A DNA stretch of 48,661 nucleotides from Phycisphaerales bacterium (lineage in GTDB: Bacteria > Planctomycetota > Phycisphaerae > Phycisphaerales > SM1A02), in the NCBI GenBank assembly GCA_030748455.1, contig JASMLY010000076.1, forward strand, positions 1-48,661, given 5' to 3'. Numbering within the stretch: the first letter of the stretch is position 1; each line of letters begins with the position of its first letter. A model generated the notes under the pieces. The model saw only the letters and a program-made list of their open reading frames with translations. It was not told the origin of the DNA and ran no database searches. Shown here piece after piece: positions 1 through 7,918 of the stretch. The position numbers were made by a program, and so were the translations under genes.

Positions 1-323
1 ATTTCATCGCGGTACGCGTCTTTGTCCGCTTGTGCGCGTGGTCCCCAAACCGCTGGACCTTTAGACGTATTCAACATTTTGAACATGATGCCAGTTGCAT
101 CGATTGCTCGTGCCATGATGCCGCCGAGAGCATCAATTTCACGAACAATTTGTCCCTTTCCAAGCCCGCCAATTGCTGGGTTGCAGCTCATGACCCCAAT
201 ATTTCGGGGATCCATTGTTACAAATGCAATGTTTCCATTTGGCAAAAGTGATGATGCTGCCCACGCAGCCTCCGCGCCTGCGTGTCCTCCGCCAATTACG
301 ACAATATCAAAAGATCGTTGCAT
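1..323 (-). CDS. mnmG: MnmG (GidA), tRNA uridine-34 modification enzyme, N-terminal part
   Basis: Only the first 107 or so codons lie in the window; the gene continues beyond base 1. The translation opens with an FAD-binding Rossmann motif ([12 protein letters not shown], about residues 9-20) and continues with the family signature [11 protein letters not shown] and the stretch [20 protein letters not shown]. MnmG works with MnmE to add the carboxymethylaminomethyl group to U34 of certain tRNAs, using FAD, NADH and methylene-tetrahydrofolate. The ATG at 321-323 shares one base with the TAA stop of korB (TAATG), so translation is probably coupled to korB although the functions are unrelated. 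MnmE is not in the window. Identification is secure from the motifs; the C-terminal part cannot be judged. Confidence 0.96.
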   Translation of the reverse strand, partial: MQRSFDIVVIGGGHAGAEAAWAASSLLPNGNIAFVTMDPRNIGVMSCNPAIGGLGKGQIVREIDALGGIMARAIDATGIMFKMLNTSKGPAVWGPRAQADKDAYRDE

Positions 324-1327
324 TACTTCATGGTCCACGTGTGCGAACCTGCAACGAGTGATTGCAAATCTGCGTCACCATGAATTGTTTGTACATCTTG
401 AATTTGTTCGTGCAAGAGATCGTTGTATGTTGGCTGCGTTTCATCAACATAGAAGACGCCGAGTGGTTCTGGAAACTCAGGTTGAAAGAGTTGGCTCAGA
501 AGATACGCTTGCTCATTGTTCGATTCATCGTGCACAAGAATGTCTGTTGCATCAGCTTCGCACACTTCGATACCATGCTCGGATCTTCGAATACCTTTTT
601 CGCTTTCTTTACCAAACAATAACGGCTTCCCATGTTCTAAAAGAATTGTGTTTTCAAGTCGTGTCTCTTTTTGGGAGGCGTAAAACCATGCTTCGTGGTT
701 GAACACGTTGCAATCTTGATAGACTTCAACAAACGATGTTCCTCGATGACGAGCGCCTCGATCAAGTACTCGCGTAAGCAGTTTTACATCCACATCAAGG
801 GACCTTGCAACAAAAGTGCAACCACTTGCTAATGCCAACGCGATTGGATTCATCGGCGCATCGAGAGAGCCATGCGGTGTTGATTTTGTAATTTTCCCCA
901 CTTCACTCGTTGGAGAGTACTGCCCTTTGGTCAAACCATATATTTTGTTATTCAGAAGCACGATGTTCATGTCAATATTTCTACGCATTGCATGAATTGT
1001 GTGATTCCCGCCAATTGAAAGCAAGTCACCATCACCAGAAACAACGAAAACTGTCAAATCAGGGTTTGCAAGTTTCACACCAGTAGCAAAAGCTGGAGCG
1101 CGTCCATGTAACGTGTGTGCCCCGTATGTGTTCATGTAATACGGAAAACGCGCAGCGCATCCAATACCAGAAACAAACACAATGTCTTCACGCCTCACAC
1201 CAAGAGTTGCAACCATTTTTCTCATCGCAGTAAGAACTGCATAGTCACCACAACCGGGGCACCAACGCACGTCTTGATCGGTCGCAAAATCTTTTGGTTT
1301 GTATGTTGGGAGCGGCAAATCAGCCAT
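323..1327 (-). CDS. korB: 2-oxoacid:ferredoxin oxidoreductase, beta subunit
   Basis: This 334-residue protein is the thiamine-diphosphate-binding beta subunit of a 2-oxoacid:ferredoxin oxidoreductase (2-oxoglutarate type most likely), which decarboxylates a 2-oxoacid to its acyl-CoA and reduces ferredoxin. The sequence shows the WCPGCGDY motif near residues 22-29, the GIGC motif in the fifties, and the ThDP/Mg2+ motif [12 protein letters not shown] followed by [11 protein letters not shown]. The C-terminal 80 or so residues ([20 protein letters not shown] onward) are typical of the longer KorB proteins. The gene overlaps the end of korA by 8 nt, so the two form one transcript. Substrate preference between 2-oxoglutarate, 2-oxoadipate and other 2-oxoacids cannot be read from the sequence by eye. 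Confidence 0.94.
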   Translation of the reverse strand: MADLPLPTYKPKDFATDQDVRWCPGCGDYAVLTAMRKMVATLGVRREDIVFVSGIGCAARFPYYMNTYGAHTLHGRAPAFATGVKLANPDLTVFVVSGDGDLLSIGGNHTIHAMRRNIDMNIVLLNNKIYGLTKGQYSPTSEVGKITKSTPHGSLDAPMNPIALALASGCTFVARSLDVDVKLLTRVLDRGARHRGTSFVEVYQDCNVFNHEAWFYASQKETRLENTILLEHGKPLLFGKESEKGIRRSEHGIEVCEADATDILVHDESNNEQAYLLSQLFQPEFPEPLGVFYVDETQPTYNDLLHEQIQDVQTIHGDADLQSLVAGSHTWTMK

Positions 1328-3194
1328 CGCACGCTCCCTTCATTACTGTTTCGATTTCTGCAGCAAGATCTTCGACAAAGAATGAACGACCCGTAATGTT
1401 GTTGATCCCTACTGCATCAACTAAAAATTCGTTTCGAATGAGCATCCGCAATTGTCCTGAATTCAATTCAGGTATCACAATTCGTTTGTACTTTGAAAGA
1501 ACATCGCCTACATTTCGAGGGAACGGATTAATGTATTGCAAATGTGCAGAGGCAACATGCAACCCTTTTTCTCTGAGAAGGGTTGTCGCAGACAAAATCG
1601 AGCCCTTTGTTCCACCCCAGCCAAGAACAAGGGTATCACCCGCTCCTTCTACTTCAAGTTCAGGTATGGCCTCTTGCAATAGGTGAATTTTTTCTGCTCG
1701 TAACTTCGTCATCCGAGCGTGGTTGTCGTGATCGTAGGACACGTTGCCAGAACCATCTTCTTTTTCCAAACCGCCAATTCGATGTTCAAGACCAAGGGTT
1801 CCTGGAGTTGCCCAACCTCGGGCAAGTGTTTCTTGATTCCTCTTGTATGGTTCAAACGATCCATCTTGATCGTTTGGAAAACTAGAAACAATATTCGGGA
1901 TTGAGTCAAGATTCGGAATGTTCCACGGCTCTGCTGCATTTGCGATTGTGGCATCACTTAATAAAACAACTGGGCACATTGCGCGGGTCGCTAACCTGAC
2001 TGCTTCAATCGCCATAGCAAAACAATCGCTTGGAGAAGATGCAGCGAGTACAACGACTGGGCTTTCGCCAGAACGCCCGAACATTGCTTGCAACAGGTCT
2101 GCTTGTTCTGATTTTGTTGGCATCCCAGTAGCGGGGCCAACCCGTTGAACATCCAACAAGATGAGGGGCAATTCCATCATCACAGCAAGCCCAAGCGCTT
2201 CGCTTTTGAGTGCCAAGCCGGGACCCGATGTGCCAGAGACTGCAATATCTCCTGCGTACGATGCCCCGATCGCAGACATTACTGCTGCAATTTCATCTTC
2301 TGCTTGAAACGTGCGAACTCCGTGGTGTTTGAGTCGTGCAAGTCCGTGCAATACGTCTGTCGCTGGTGTGATTGGGTAACTTGCGTAAAAAAGTTCACGT
2401 TTTGCTTTGTTCGCTGCAACTGTCAGTCCAAGTACTGTGGCTTCGTTGCCTGAAATACGTCTGTATGTTCCTTCTGGAAGTTCCGCTGGCGCTACTTCAT
2501 ATCGAGCTGGAAATAACTCCGCTGTTTCACCAAAATAATACCCCGCCTTCAATGCCGATACATTTAATTCGGCAATGTGTGGTTTCTTTTTCACCACACC
2601 AAAGTACTGTTGCAGCCGTTCAATAGTTGGCTGAATGTCGCGTGAATACAACCAACAAACAATCCCAAGCGCAAACATGTTTCGGCATCTATCGATGTCT
2701 TTGACGGATATGTGCGCTTCGCTCTCGAGCGTTTCCCTTGTGAGCCTACTCATCGGAACTCGGCAAATTTTGTACCTGCTTGTCAATTCGTCGTCATCAA
2801 GTGGAGAGTACCCCTCTTCGTACCCGCATTTTTCTAAATGTTTTTTATCAAACTCATCTTCATTGACAATGATGAGTCCTCCGTGTTCGACATCACCAAG
2901 ATTACTTTTAAACCCAGCAGGATTCATCGCCACCATTGCGTGCACAGTGTCGCCGGGGGTGTGAATATCTTTACTTGCAAATTGCACTTGAAATCCTGAA
3001 ACACCAAAGATTGTCCCTTTTGGAGCCCGTATTTCAGAAGGAAAATCTGGCGCTGTAGAAAAATCGTTGCCAGCCAATGCAACTGAATCTGTAAACTGGG
3101 ATCCCACCATTTGCATACCATCCCCACTGTCGCCACAAAAACGAACGGAAACAGCAGAAACTGAAGTGGTCTGGTTTGACTTTGTTGATGCCAT
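1320..3194 (-). CDS. korA: 2-oxoacid:ferredoxin oxidoreductase, fused gamma-alpha subunit
   Basis: The 624-residue protein joins a gamma domain (about residues 15-195, beginning VRFCGDSGDGMQMVG and containing APDFPSEIRAPKGT) to an alpha domain starting near residue 245 (GNEATVLGLTVAANKA, then the YPITPAT motif that contacts thiamine diphosphate). The alpha domain continues with GTSGPGLALKSEALGLAVMMELPLI, and the C-terminus carries LVLGWGGTKGSI and PFPRNV. This gamma-alpha fusion is the standard architecture of KorA in oxygen-tolerant bacteria. Together with KorB it makes acyl-CoA and reduced ferredoxin in the cytoplasm. The ATG at 3192-3194 has no convincing Shine-Dalgarno. A promoter-like pair lies about 36 nt upstream and diverges from the next gene. 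Confidence 0.94.
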   Translation of the reverse strand: MASTKSNQTTSVSAVSVRFCGDSGDGMQMVGSQFTDSVALAGNDFSTAPDFPSEIRAPKGTIFGVSGFQVQFASKDIHTPGDTVHAMVAMNPAGFKSNLGDVEHGGLIIVNEDEFDKKHLEKCGYEEGYSPLDDDELTSRYKICRVPMSRLTRETLESEAHISVKDIDRCRNMFALGIVCWLYSRDIQPTIERLQQYFGVVKKKPHIAELNVSALKAGYYFGETAELFPARYEVAPAELPEGTYRRISGNEATVLGLTVAANKAKRELFYASYPITPATDVLHGLARLKHHGVRTFQAEDEIAAVMSAIGASYAGDIAVSGTSGPGLALKSEALGLAVMMELPLILLDVQRVGPATGMPTKSEQADLLQAMFGRSGESPVVVLAASSPSDCFAMAIEAVRLATRAMCPVVLLSDATIANAAEPWNIPNLDSIPNIVSSFPNDQDGSFEPYKRNQETLARGWATPGTLGLEHRIGGLEKEDGSGNVSYDHDNHARMTKLRAEKIHLLQEAIPELEVEGAGDTLVLGWGGTKGSILSATTLLREKGLHVASAHLQYINPFPRNVGDVLSKYKRIVIPELNSGQLRMLIRNEFLVDAVGINNITGRSFFVEDLAAEIETVMKGACDG

Positions 3195-3229
3195 AAAAAT
3201 GCCGCTGATAGGCCCCCTACAAGCGGAGT

Positions 3230-3259
3230 ATTGTACCCGCTAGGGGAGTATTCGCCCAA
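3230..3259 (-). promoter_or_regulatory. Candidate promoter of korAB
   Basis: On the minus strand, TTGGGC (3259-3254) and TACAAT (3235-3230) are separated by 18 nt. The predicted RNA start would lie near 3223, about 28 nt before the korA ATG. The 8-mer GGAGTATT occurs twice around it (plus strand 3225-3232 and 3246-3253), 21 nt or two helical turns apart, which could be a regulator site. The assignment rests on consensus matching only. Confidence 0.4.
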
Positions 3260-3263
3260 GACC

Positions 3264-3291
3264 TTGCCAATTTACGTGTGATTGATACAAT
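3264..3291 (+). promoter_or_regulatory. Candidate promoter of the small basic protein gene
   Basis: TTGCCA (3264-3269) and TACAAT (3286-3291) are 16 nt apart, a good sigma-70-type match. The RNA would start near 3298. A GGAG Shine-Dalgarno at 3306-3309 then sits 6 nt before the ATG at 3316. This promoter is back to back with the korA one. Confidence 0.5.
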
Positions 3292-3315
3292 ACGTGGCTC
3301 GAAACGGAGAACACC

Positions 3316-3639
3316 ATGTCAGCAACAAAAGACCAAATTATCCCGAATACCGAAATGACGTTCACAATTGCAACGGCTCCAAAAACGCCCGCTGCGAAGA
3401 AGACGATTGAACGCCTGATGTGGATGCAAGATGACAATAAACGTGATCTCAAAATGCTTCAACGCCGCCGTAAGCAAAAGGATATCAAACATACGATTCG
3501 AGCTGGTCGCGTTTGGTTGGATCGACCACGAGCAACACGCACTGCTCGATGTGAACAAGGCGCAAGCTTCACCCTTCGCGTCACACCTCAAATCGTCAAC
3601 GATTTGAAAAGTGTTTCGAAGTATCTAGACATTAAGTAA
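3316..3639 (+). CDS. Small basic protein of unknown function
   Basis: I do not recognise this 107-residue protein. The start is well supported: promoter-like boxes, a GGAG at 3306-3309 and an ATG at 3316. The middle is strongly basic and looks helical (KRDLKMLQRRRKQKDIKHTI). It is followed by RAGRVWLDRPRATRTARCEQ and then a segment that could form a beta strand and a helix (FTLRVTPQIVNDLKSVSKYL). No signal peptide or membrane segment is visible, so it is probably cytoplasmic; nucleic-acid or ribosome binding is a guess based only on charge. Its last 15 nt overlap the last 15 nt of the convergent Nudix gene. It sits alone on its strand, divergent from korAB. Confidence 0.7.
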   Translation: MSATKDQIIPNTEMTFTIATAPKTPAAKKTIERLMWMQDDNKRDLKMLQRRRKQKDIKHTIRAGRVWLDRPRATRTARCEQGASFTLRVTPQIVNDLKSVSKYLDIK

Positions 3640-4254
3640 TTTCAGAATTTCCTCTGTGATGGGGCTTCGTGGTGTTGGTGCGCCACCACTTTCGTACCAA
3701 GCGAGTTCGGTGTATTCGTCATTTCCGCTGAGCTCGCATTGTTCGACTTCCAAGAGGTAGAGCAGTTCCCAAGTTTTCGCCACATGGTCTTGTATAAGCG
3801 CCCGTTCTTTGGGGGGACTTACGAGTGTTAACCCTGTTTCTTCACGCAACTCTTGCTCTATAACTTGAGCTGGTTTCTTCGCAGGCTCAACACAACCTGC
3901 AGGTGCAAGTTCCCAACAACCTTGATAGTGCAGGACGTCTTGACTTCGCTTGCCCCAAAGATATCGATGTTCGAATCTGGTTATGCCCTTTGTACCTAAG
4001 GTTCGAACACCAAGGTCAAACGTGTCGTCTTGGACTGCAAAAAACCTGTACGAACATGGAATGACGTGTACATTCGCGCCCCCACAGCCGTTTCTCTGCG
4101 CACCTAAAACATGCAAGAGTTCCCCATCAAAACAAGCGGGGTTCGATGCACACATTGCATCCCATCGCCTGTTCACTTCGTCCAACTCTACTGCGGGGGG
4201 AACCCACACCCCTTCCTGTATGTGCAACGTAGCTGGGCGACGTAAGTGAATCAA
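3625..4254 (-). CDS. Nudix hydrolase family protein with an altered Nudix box
   Basis: This 209-residue protein has a Nudix-like region near residues 60-185. The Nudix box aligns at residues 120-142 (consensus G-x5-E-x7-REUxEExGU). Glycines 120 and 141 and the metal-binding glutamates E135, E138 and E139 are present, but the first consensus glutamate is K126 and the consensus arginine is Q134. Nudix enzymes cleave nucleoside diphosphates linked to another moiety; the substrate is unknown. The start is TTG at 4254-4252, overlapping the TGA of the aldehyde dehydrogenase gene (TTGA), so the gene is translationally coupled to it. The first 50 residues are not part of the Nudix fold and are unrecognised. 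Catalytic competence is uncertain because of the two substitutions. Confidence 0.8.
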   Translation of the reverse strand: MIHLRRPATLHIQEGVWVPPAVELDEVNRRWDAMCASNPACFDGELLHVLGAQRNGCGGANVHVIPCSYRFFAVQDDTFDLGVRTLGTKGITRFEHRYLWGKRSQDVLHYQGCWELAPAGCVEPAKKPAQVIEQELREETGLTLVSPPKERALIQDHVAKTWELLYLLEVEQCELSGNDEYTELAWYESGGAPTPRSPITEEILKLLNV

Positions 4255-5792
4255 CCGAATTCGATACCTTGCGCAAGTGGCATTTCGTCGCTCCAGTTAC
4301 TCGTACAAGTTTGACGGCGCATGTATGCTTTCCATGCATCCGAACCAGACTCACGACCACCACCTGTGTCTTTTTCGCCACCAAAAGCGCCGCCAATTTC
4401 AGCGCCACTCGTACCAATGTTTACATTTGCAATACCGCAATCGGAACCTTCGGGTGAGAGGAATCGACCAGCGTTCCGCATCGAGTTTGTGAAGATCGCA
4501 CTACTGAGCCCTTGGTCAACATCATTGTGCATTGCAAGGGCTTCGTCGAGATCACTGATTGTAAAGATGTACAAAATTGGAGCGAACGTTTCTTCTTTGA
4601 CAACTTCTGGCATTGTGCCTTTGGGAACACGAATGATCGTTGGTTCCACATAATGCCCGTCCCGTTCTGCCATCCGCTCAAGACCTTCTAGCCCGCCACA
4701 GAGAACTTCGCAGCCCTCTGCCATCGCTTGTTCGATAGAAGATCGCATGTTTGCAACTGCTGCATCATTGATGAGGGGTCCCATTAATGTTCCATCTTCG
4801 AGTGGATTGCCAATTGACACTTGTTTGTAGGCGTTCAGTAATCCATTGGTTACTTCGTCAACGACTGATTCGTGACAAAGTAGACGGCGGGTTGATGTAC
4901 ATCGTTGGCCAGCTGTACCAACTGCGCCAAAGAGTGTGCCTCGAATCACCATATCAAGATCAGCATCTTCCATAATGATGATTGCGTTGTTGCCACCAAG
5001 TTCCAATAGTGAACGCCCAAGGCGACCACCCACCACTTCTCCAACTCGCTTGCCCATTCTGCAAGAACCCGTTGCGCTAATCAGTGGTAAACGACGGTCT
5101 GCAATCATTGGTTCGCCCACTTCTTCAACAGTACCGATGACAAGACCAAACACATCGCAGGGATCGCCATGTTCAGGTGTAAAAATATCTTGGTCACGCA
5201 GTACTTCGTGTGCAACATTTGTCATCGCGATTGCAGTTAACGGTGTGATGTCGCTTGGTTTCCAGATCGTAGTATCACCACAAACGGCTGCGACCATTGC
5301 ATTCCAAGCCCAGACTGCAACTGGAAAGTTAAATGCAGAGATGACACCAATGGGACCAAGTGGTTGCCACTGTTCCATCATGGCGTGGCGAGGTCGTTCG
5401 GAAGCGATGGTCAACCCGTATAGTTGTCTTGAGAGTCCAACTGCAAAGTCAGCAATGTCGATACACTCAACGACTTCACCGATTCCCTCAGCAATTATTT
5501 TTCCACATTCCATGGTGACGAGTTCGCCAAGTGGTCGTTCATATTCACGGAACGCGTTTCCAATTCGGCGAACGATTTCACCACGTTTCGGTGCTGGTAA
5601 CATCCGCCATTCTTTGAATACAGCTTGTGATCTTGCAACCTGTTCGTTGTACTCAGCAGACGTTTGCTTACGTACAGCAGCGATTGCTTCGCCAGTTGCT
5701 GGGTTATAGGAGATGAAATGCTCGTTGGTGGCTTGGGAAGGGTCAACGACAAGTGGATGTTCAATGAGGTGTGTCAGTGTTGTTGTAGTCAT
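4251..5792 (-). CDS. ALDH7-family aldehyde dehydrogenase (alpha-aminoadipic semialdehyde type)
   Basis: The 513-residue protein matches the ALDH7 (antiquitin, AmaB) group in length and motifs. It shows ISAFNFPVAVWAWNAMVA near 151-168, ATGSCRMGKRV near 240-250, the catalytic glutamate E264 in LLELGGNNA, and the catalytic cysteine C298 in the family signature AGQRCTSTRRL. Near the C-terminus it has the ALDH7-like GTSGAEIGGAFGGEKDTGGGRESGSDAWKAYMRRQT. Family members oxidise alpha-aminoadipic semialdehyde to 2-aminoadipate with NAD+ in lysine breakdown, and related aldehydes. The ATG at 5792 lies only 39 nt from the divergent CoA-transferase gene. On the minus strand TAGAAT ends 6 nt before the ATG, so the mRNA may be leaderless. 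The Nudix gene downstream overlaps by 4 nt. Confidence 0.9.
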   Translation of the reverse strand: MTTTTLTHLIEHPLVVDPSQATNEHFISYNPATGEAIAAVRKQTSAEYNEQVARSQAVFKEWRMLPAPKRGEIVRRIGNAFREYERPLGELVTMECGKIIAEGIGEVVECIDIADFAVGLSRQLYGLTIASERPRHAMMEQWQPLGPIGVISAFNFPVAVWAWNAMVAAVCGDTTIWKPSDITPLTAIAMTNVAHEVLRDQDIFTPEHGDPCDVFGLVIGTVEEVGEPMIADRRLPLISATGSCRMGKRVGEVVGGRLGRSLLELGGNNAIIIMEDADLDMVIRGTLFGAVGTAGQRCTSTRRLLCHESVVDEVTNGLLNAYKQVSIGNPLEDGTLMGPLINDAAVANMRSSIEQAMAEGCEVLCGGLEGLERMAERDGHYVEPTIIRVPKGTMPEVVKEETFAPILYIFTISDLDEALAMHNDVDQGLSSAIFTNSMRNAGRFLSPEGSDCGIANVNIGTSGAEIGGAFGGEKDTGGGRESGSDAWKAYMRRQTCTSNWSDEMPLAQGIEFG

Positions 5793-5831
5793 CCCTCTAT
5801 TCTACCACACCAAAGGTGGTACTATTCCACT
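5793..5831. promoter_or_regulatory. Compact divergent promoter region with a palindrome
   Basis: Only 39 nt separate the ALDH7 and CoA-transferase start codons. Each strand has a -10-like hexamer exactly 6 nt from its ATG: TAGAAT on minus (5804-5799) and TACTAT on plus (5820-5825). Between them is the inverted repeat TACCAC-N7-GTGGTA (5803-5821). No good -35 box fits either side, which may mean activation by a protein bound to the palindrome. This is inferred from sequence alone. Confidence 0.45.
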
Positions 5832-6485
5832 ATGCCACTCGATCGAAATGGAATTGCCAAACGTGCCGCTAGGGAACTCAGAGACGGCTATTACGTCAAC
5901 CTCGGTATCGGAATGCCTACCCTCGTAGCGAACTACGTTCCAGATGGGATGCAAGTTTGGCTGCAATCTGAAAATGGGCTTCTTGGAATGGGAGAATTTC
6001 CAACCGATGATGCCGTTGATGCGGACTTGATCAACGCTGGGAAACAAACGGTGACCGCTGTACCAGGTGCAAGTTATTTTTCCTCAGCCGATTCATTTGC
6101 GATGATTCGAGGAGGCCATATTGACCTTGCGATTCTGGGAGCGATGGAAATTTCCCAAGAAGGTGATATTGCCAACTGGATGATTCCAGGCAAAATGATT
6201 AAGGGCATGGGCGGTGCGATGGATCTTGTGGCAGGTGTAAATAAGGTCGTCGTGATCATGGACCATGTCACTCGCAAGGGTGATCCTAAATTGATCCCTG
6301 CATGTACCCTCCCACTCACCGGACTTCGATGCATCGATATGATCATCACAGACCTTTGCGTCATGGAGATGAATGAGGAAAAGATGCGTTTCGAGATCAC
6401 CGAACTCGCTCCCGATGTCACAGTCGACGAAGTTCTCGAAAAAACGACCGCTGAAATACTCGTCTCCCAAACCCTCAATACATAA
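5832..6485 (+). CDS. scoB: 3-oxoacid (succinyl/acetoacetyl) CoA-transferase, subunit B
   Basis: The 217-residue protein is the B subunit of a two-subunit 3-oxoacid CoA-transferase. It shows GYYVNLGIGMPTLVANYVP, the catalytic glutamate E47 in LQSENGLLGMG, DLINAGKQTVTAVPGASYF, SFAMIRGGHIDLAILGAMEIS and GGAMDLVAGVNKVVVIMDH. Such enzymes move CoA between succinate or acetate and acetoacetate in ketone-body, fatty-acid and amino-acid breakdown, and require the A subunit to form the active site. No A-subunit gene lies on either side: upstream is the divergent ALDH7 gene and downstream a secreted protein. The start at ATG 5832 fits the family N-terminus; the frame stays open further upstream but would run into the divergent gene. 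Confidence 0.93.
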   Translation: MPLDRNGIAKRAARELRDGYYVNLGIGMPTLVANYVPDGMQVWLQSENGLLGMGEFPTDDAVDADLINAGKQTVTAVPGASYFSSADSFAMIRGGHIDLAILGAMEISQEGDIANWMIPGKMIKGMGGAMDLVAGVNKVVVIMDHVTRKGDPKLIPACTLPLTGLRCIDMIITDLCVMEMNEEKMRFEITELAPDVTVDEVLEKTTAEILVSQTLNT

Positions 6486-6619
6486 CATAACCGAACCCCC
6501 GGGTAGTTTTTTCTTGCAATTTGGGTACATATGTGCGATGCTTGTTGCGGATCGGATAGAGTTTTTCCGCTTTTCTCATAGTGGCAATGGTGCCACTCAC
6601 AGAGTAAGGAGTTGTTCCG

Positions 6620-7783
6620 ATGTTTGAATTGATACCTATTGTAAGTATGCTTGCAGCACCGAGTCCCCTCGATGCACAAGATCTTGGTTGTATTAGCGAT
6701 GGGCAGTGTTATGCTCAAGTGATCAACGAATCAGGATGGGTTGCAGGGTATGGTGATGCACCCAACGGGATGAGCCAGCACGGGTTCGTGTGGACCGGAA
6801 ACTACCTTGTCCATATTGTGCCTTTGAACTACCCAAACGGTGGTCAAGTCTGGGCATACGGCATCAACGATTTGGGTGATGTCGTTGGCTACTCGAGTAC
6901 GGGACCTTCTTTTCATGCGTTCCTTTGGGATGGTGAACAAATGCAGGACCTTGGCAAACCCGATTGGGCAGCCGCAGACTACAGTAGAGCTGAAGACATC
7001 AACAATAATGGGTGGGTTGTCGGGATGGCAGGTGGTGTTCCGTATGACCTCCGTGGGTTCATTAAACACGATGCTGTCTGGGATGAAATTCCAACGTTCG
7101 GTGGTAATGAAAGCCGCGCCTATTCCATCAATGACCTCAATGATGTCGCTGGATGGACTCGTAATGAAGAAGGCAAATTCAGAGCATTTGCAATTCCACA
7201 AGGCAACGTCGATTTGATGTTGGATATTGGTGACTTAGGAGGCGGCGCAGCAAAAGCATTTGACGTCAATAACAATCGACAAATCGTGGGTCAATCGAAA
7301 GGTGTGGATGATTTTTTTCATGCATTCATTTGGTCACAAGACGAGGGAATGATCGACCTCGGTACACTCGGTGGGAACGAGAGTTGCGCATGGAGTGTGA
7401 GTGACTCAGGTGTTGTTGTCGGAAAATCAGAACTCTCCAATGGCGAAACCCACGGGTTTATTTATATGGATGGCGTGATGTACGATGCCAATCACTTCAT
7501 CGTGCCAGACATTGATATCACCATTGTCAACGTTCGTGATATCAACAGTTCAGGTGAACTTGCTGCAATCGGAGAATATCCCGATGGAACAAAGCGGCCT
7601 TACCTTCTGACTCCGATGGGAACGGTTCCGGAAGATGTCAATGGTGATGGAACAGTTGATGTGACCGATTTACTTGCTGTTGTAGCGGCGTGGGGACCTT
7701 GCAAAGATTGCCACGAAGATGTCAACGGCGATTCCATGGTCGATGTTTCGGACATTCTTGCGATCATTGCCGCCTGGAATTAA
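6620..7783 (+). CDS. Secreted HAF-repeat protein with C-terminal dockerin-like pair
   Basis: The 387-residue protein has a short hydrophobic N-terminus ending near ASPLDAQ, probably a signal peptide (a family-like AAPSPLDAQ end). A strong AAGGAG (6605-6610) sits 9 nt before the ATG. The body repeats a unit of the HAF type, for example INDLGDVVGYSS...HAFLWDG, INDLNDVAGWTR...RAFAIP, VNNNRQIVGQSK...HAFIWS and LGTLGGNESCAWSVSDSGVVVGKS, which probably folds as a beta-propeller-like extracellular domain. Residues about 332-387 contain two calcium-loop repeats (DVNGDGTVDVTDLLAVVAAW and DVNGDSMVDVSDILAIIAAW) joined by GPCKDCHE. The protein is likely exported or surface-associated; ligand and role are unknown. 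It is monocistronic and ends in a strong terminator. Confidence 0.85.
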   Translation: MFELIPIVSMLAAPSPLDAQDLGCISDGQCYAQVINESGWVAGYGDAPNGMSQHGFVWTGNYLVHIVPLNYPNGGQVWAYGINDLGDVVGYSSTGPSFHAFLWDGEQMQDLGKPDWAAADYSRAEDINNNGWVVGMAGGVPYDLRGFIKHDAVWDEIPTFGGNESRAYSINDLNDVAGWTRNEEGKFRAFAIPQGNVDLMLDIGDLGGGAAKAFDVNNNRQIVGQSKGVDDFFHAFIWSQDEGMIDLGTLGGNESCAWSVSDSGVVVGKSELSNGETHGFIYMDGVMYDANHFIVPDIDITIVNVRDINSSGELAAIGEYPDGTKRPYLLTPMGTVPEDVNGDGTVDVTDLLAVVAAWGPCKDCHEDVNGDSMVDVSDILAIIAAWN

Positions 7784-7816
7784 TGCACCCTCGGTGCGTA
7801 TATCTGCCAAATACTG

Positions 7817-7857
7817 AAAAACGAACCCCCGAGAAACGAATCGGGGGTTCGTTTTTT
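7817..7857. terminator. Strong, probably bidirectional, rho-independent terminator
   Basis: The arms AACGAACCCCCGA (about 7820-7832) and TCGGGGGTTCGTT (7841-7853) form a 13-bp stem around an 8-nt loop. T residues run to 7857 on the plus strand, and an A-run upstream of the left arm gives a T-tract on the minus strand. It lies between the convergent HAF and fliA genes and could stop both. Confidence 0.85.
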
Positions 7858-7918
7858 CGGGGGTTTGTTTTGTCGGGGATTAACTTTTTCGGGGGTTTGT
7901 TTTTTCGGGGTTTTTTTT
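7841..7918. repeat. 16-nt tandem repeat, five copies, derived from a terminator arm
   Basis: The right arm of the terminator and its T-tract are repeated with an exact 16-nt period starting at 7841, 7857, 7873, 7889 and 7905. Copy 1 is TCGGGGGTTCGTTTTT. Copies 2 and 4 differ by one or two bases, copy 3 is the most divergent (TCGGGGATTAACTTTT) and copy 5 degenerates into a T-run. The last copy reaches the fliA stop codon (TGA, 7920-7918). Each copy could pair with the single left arm at 7820-7832. Confidence 0.85.

Noticed and set aside
4936..5709. A 257-codon plus-strand open frame inside the aldehyde dehydrogenase gene
   Set aside because: It is antisense to a clearly identified ALDH7 gene, has a low-complexity Ser/Pro/Thr-rich translation and no start signals; it reflects the codon pattern of the real gene.
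6491..6512. GAACCCCCGGGTAGTTTTTT after scoB as a terminator
   Set aside because: The CCC/GGG arms would leave a loop of about two bases, so no stable hairpin forms despite the T-run.
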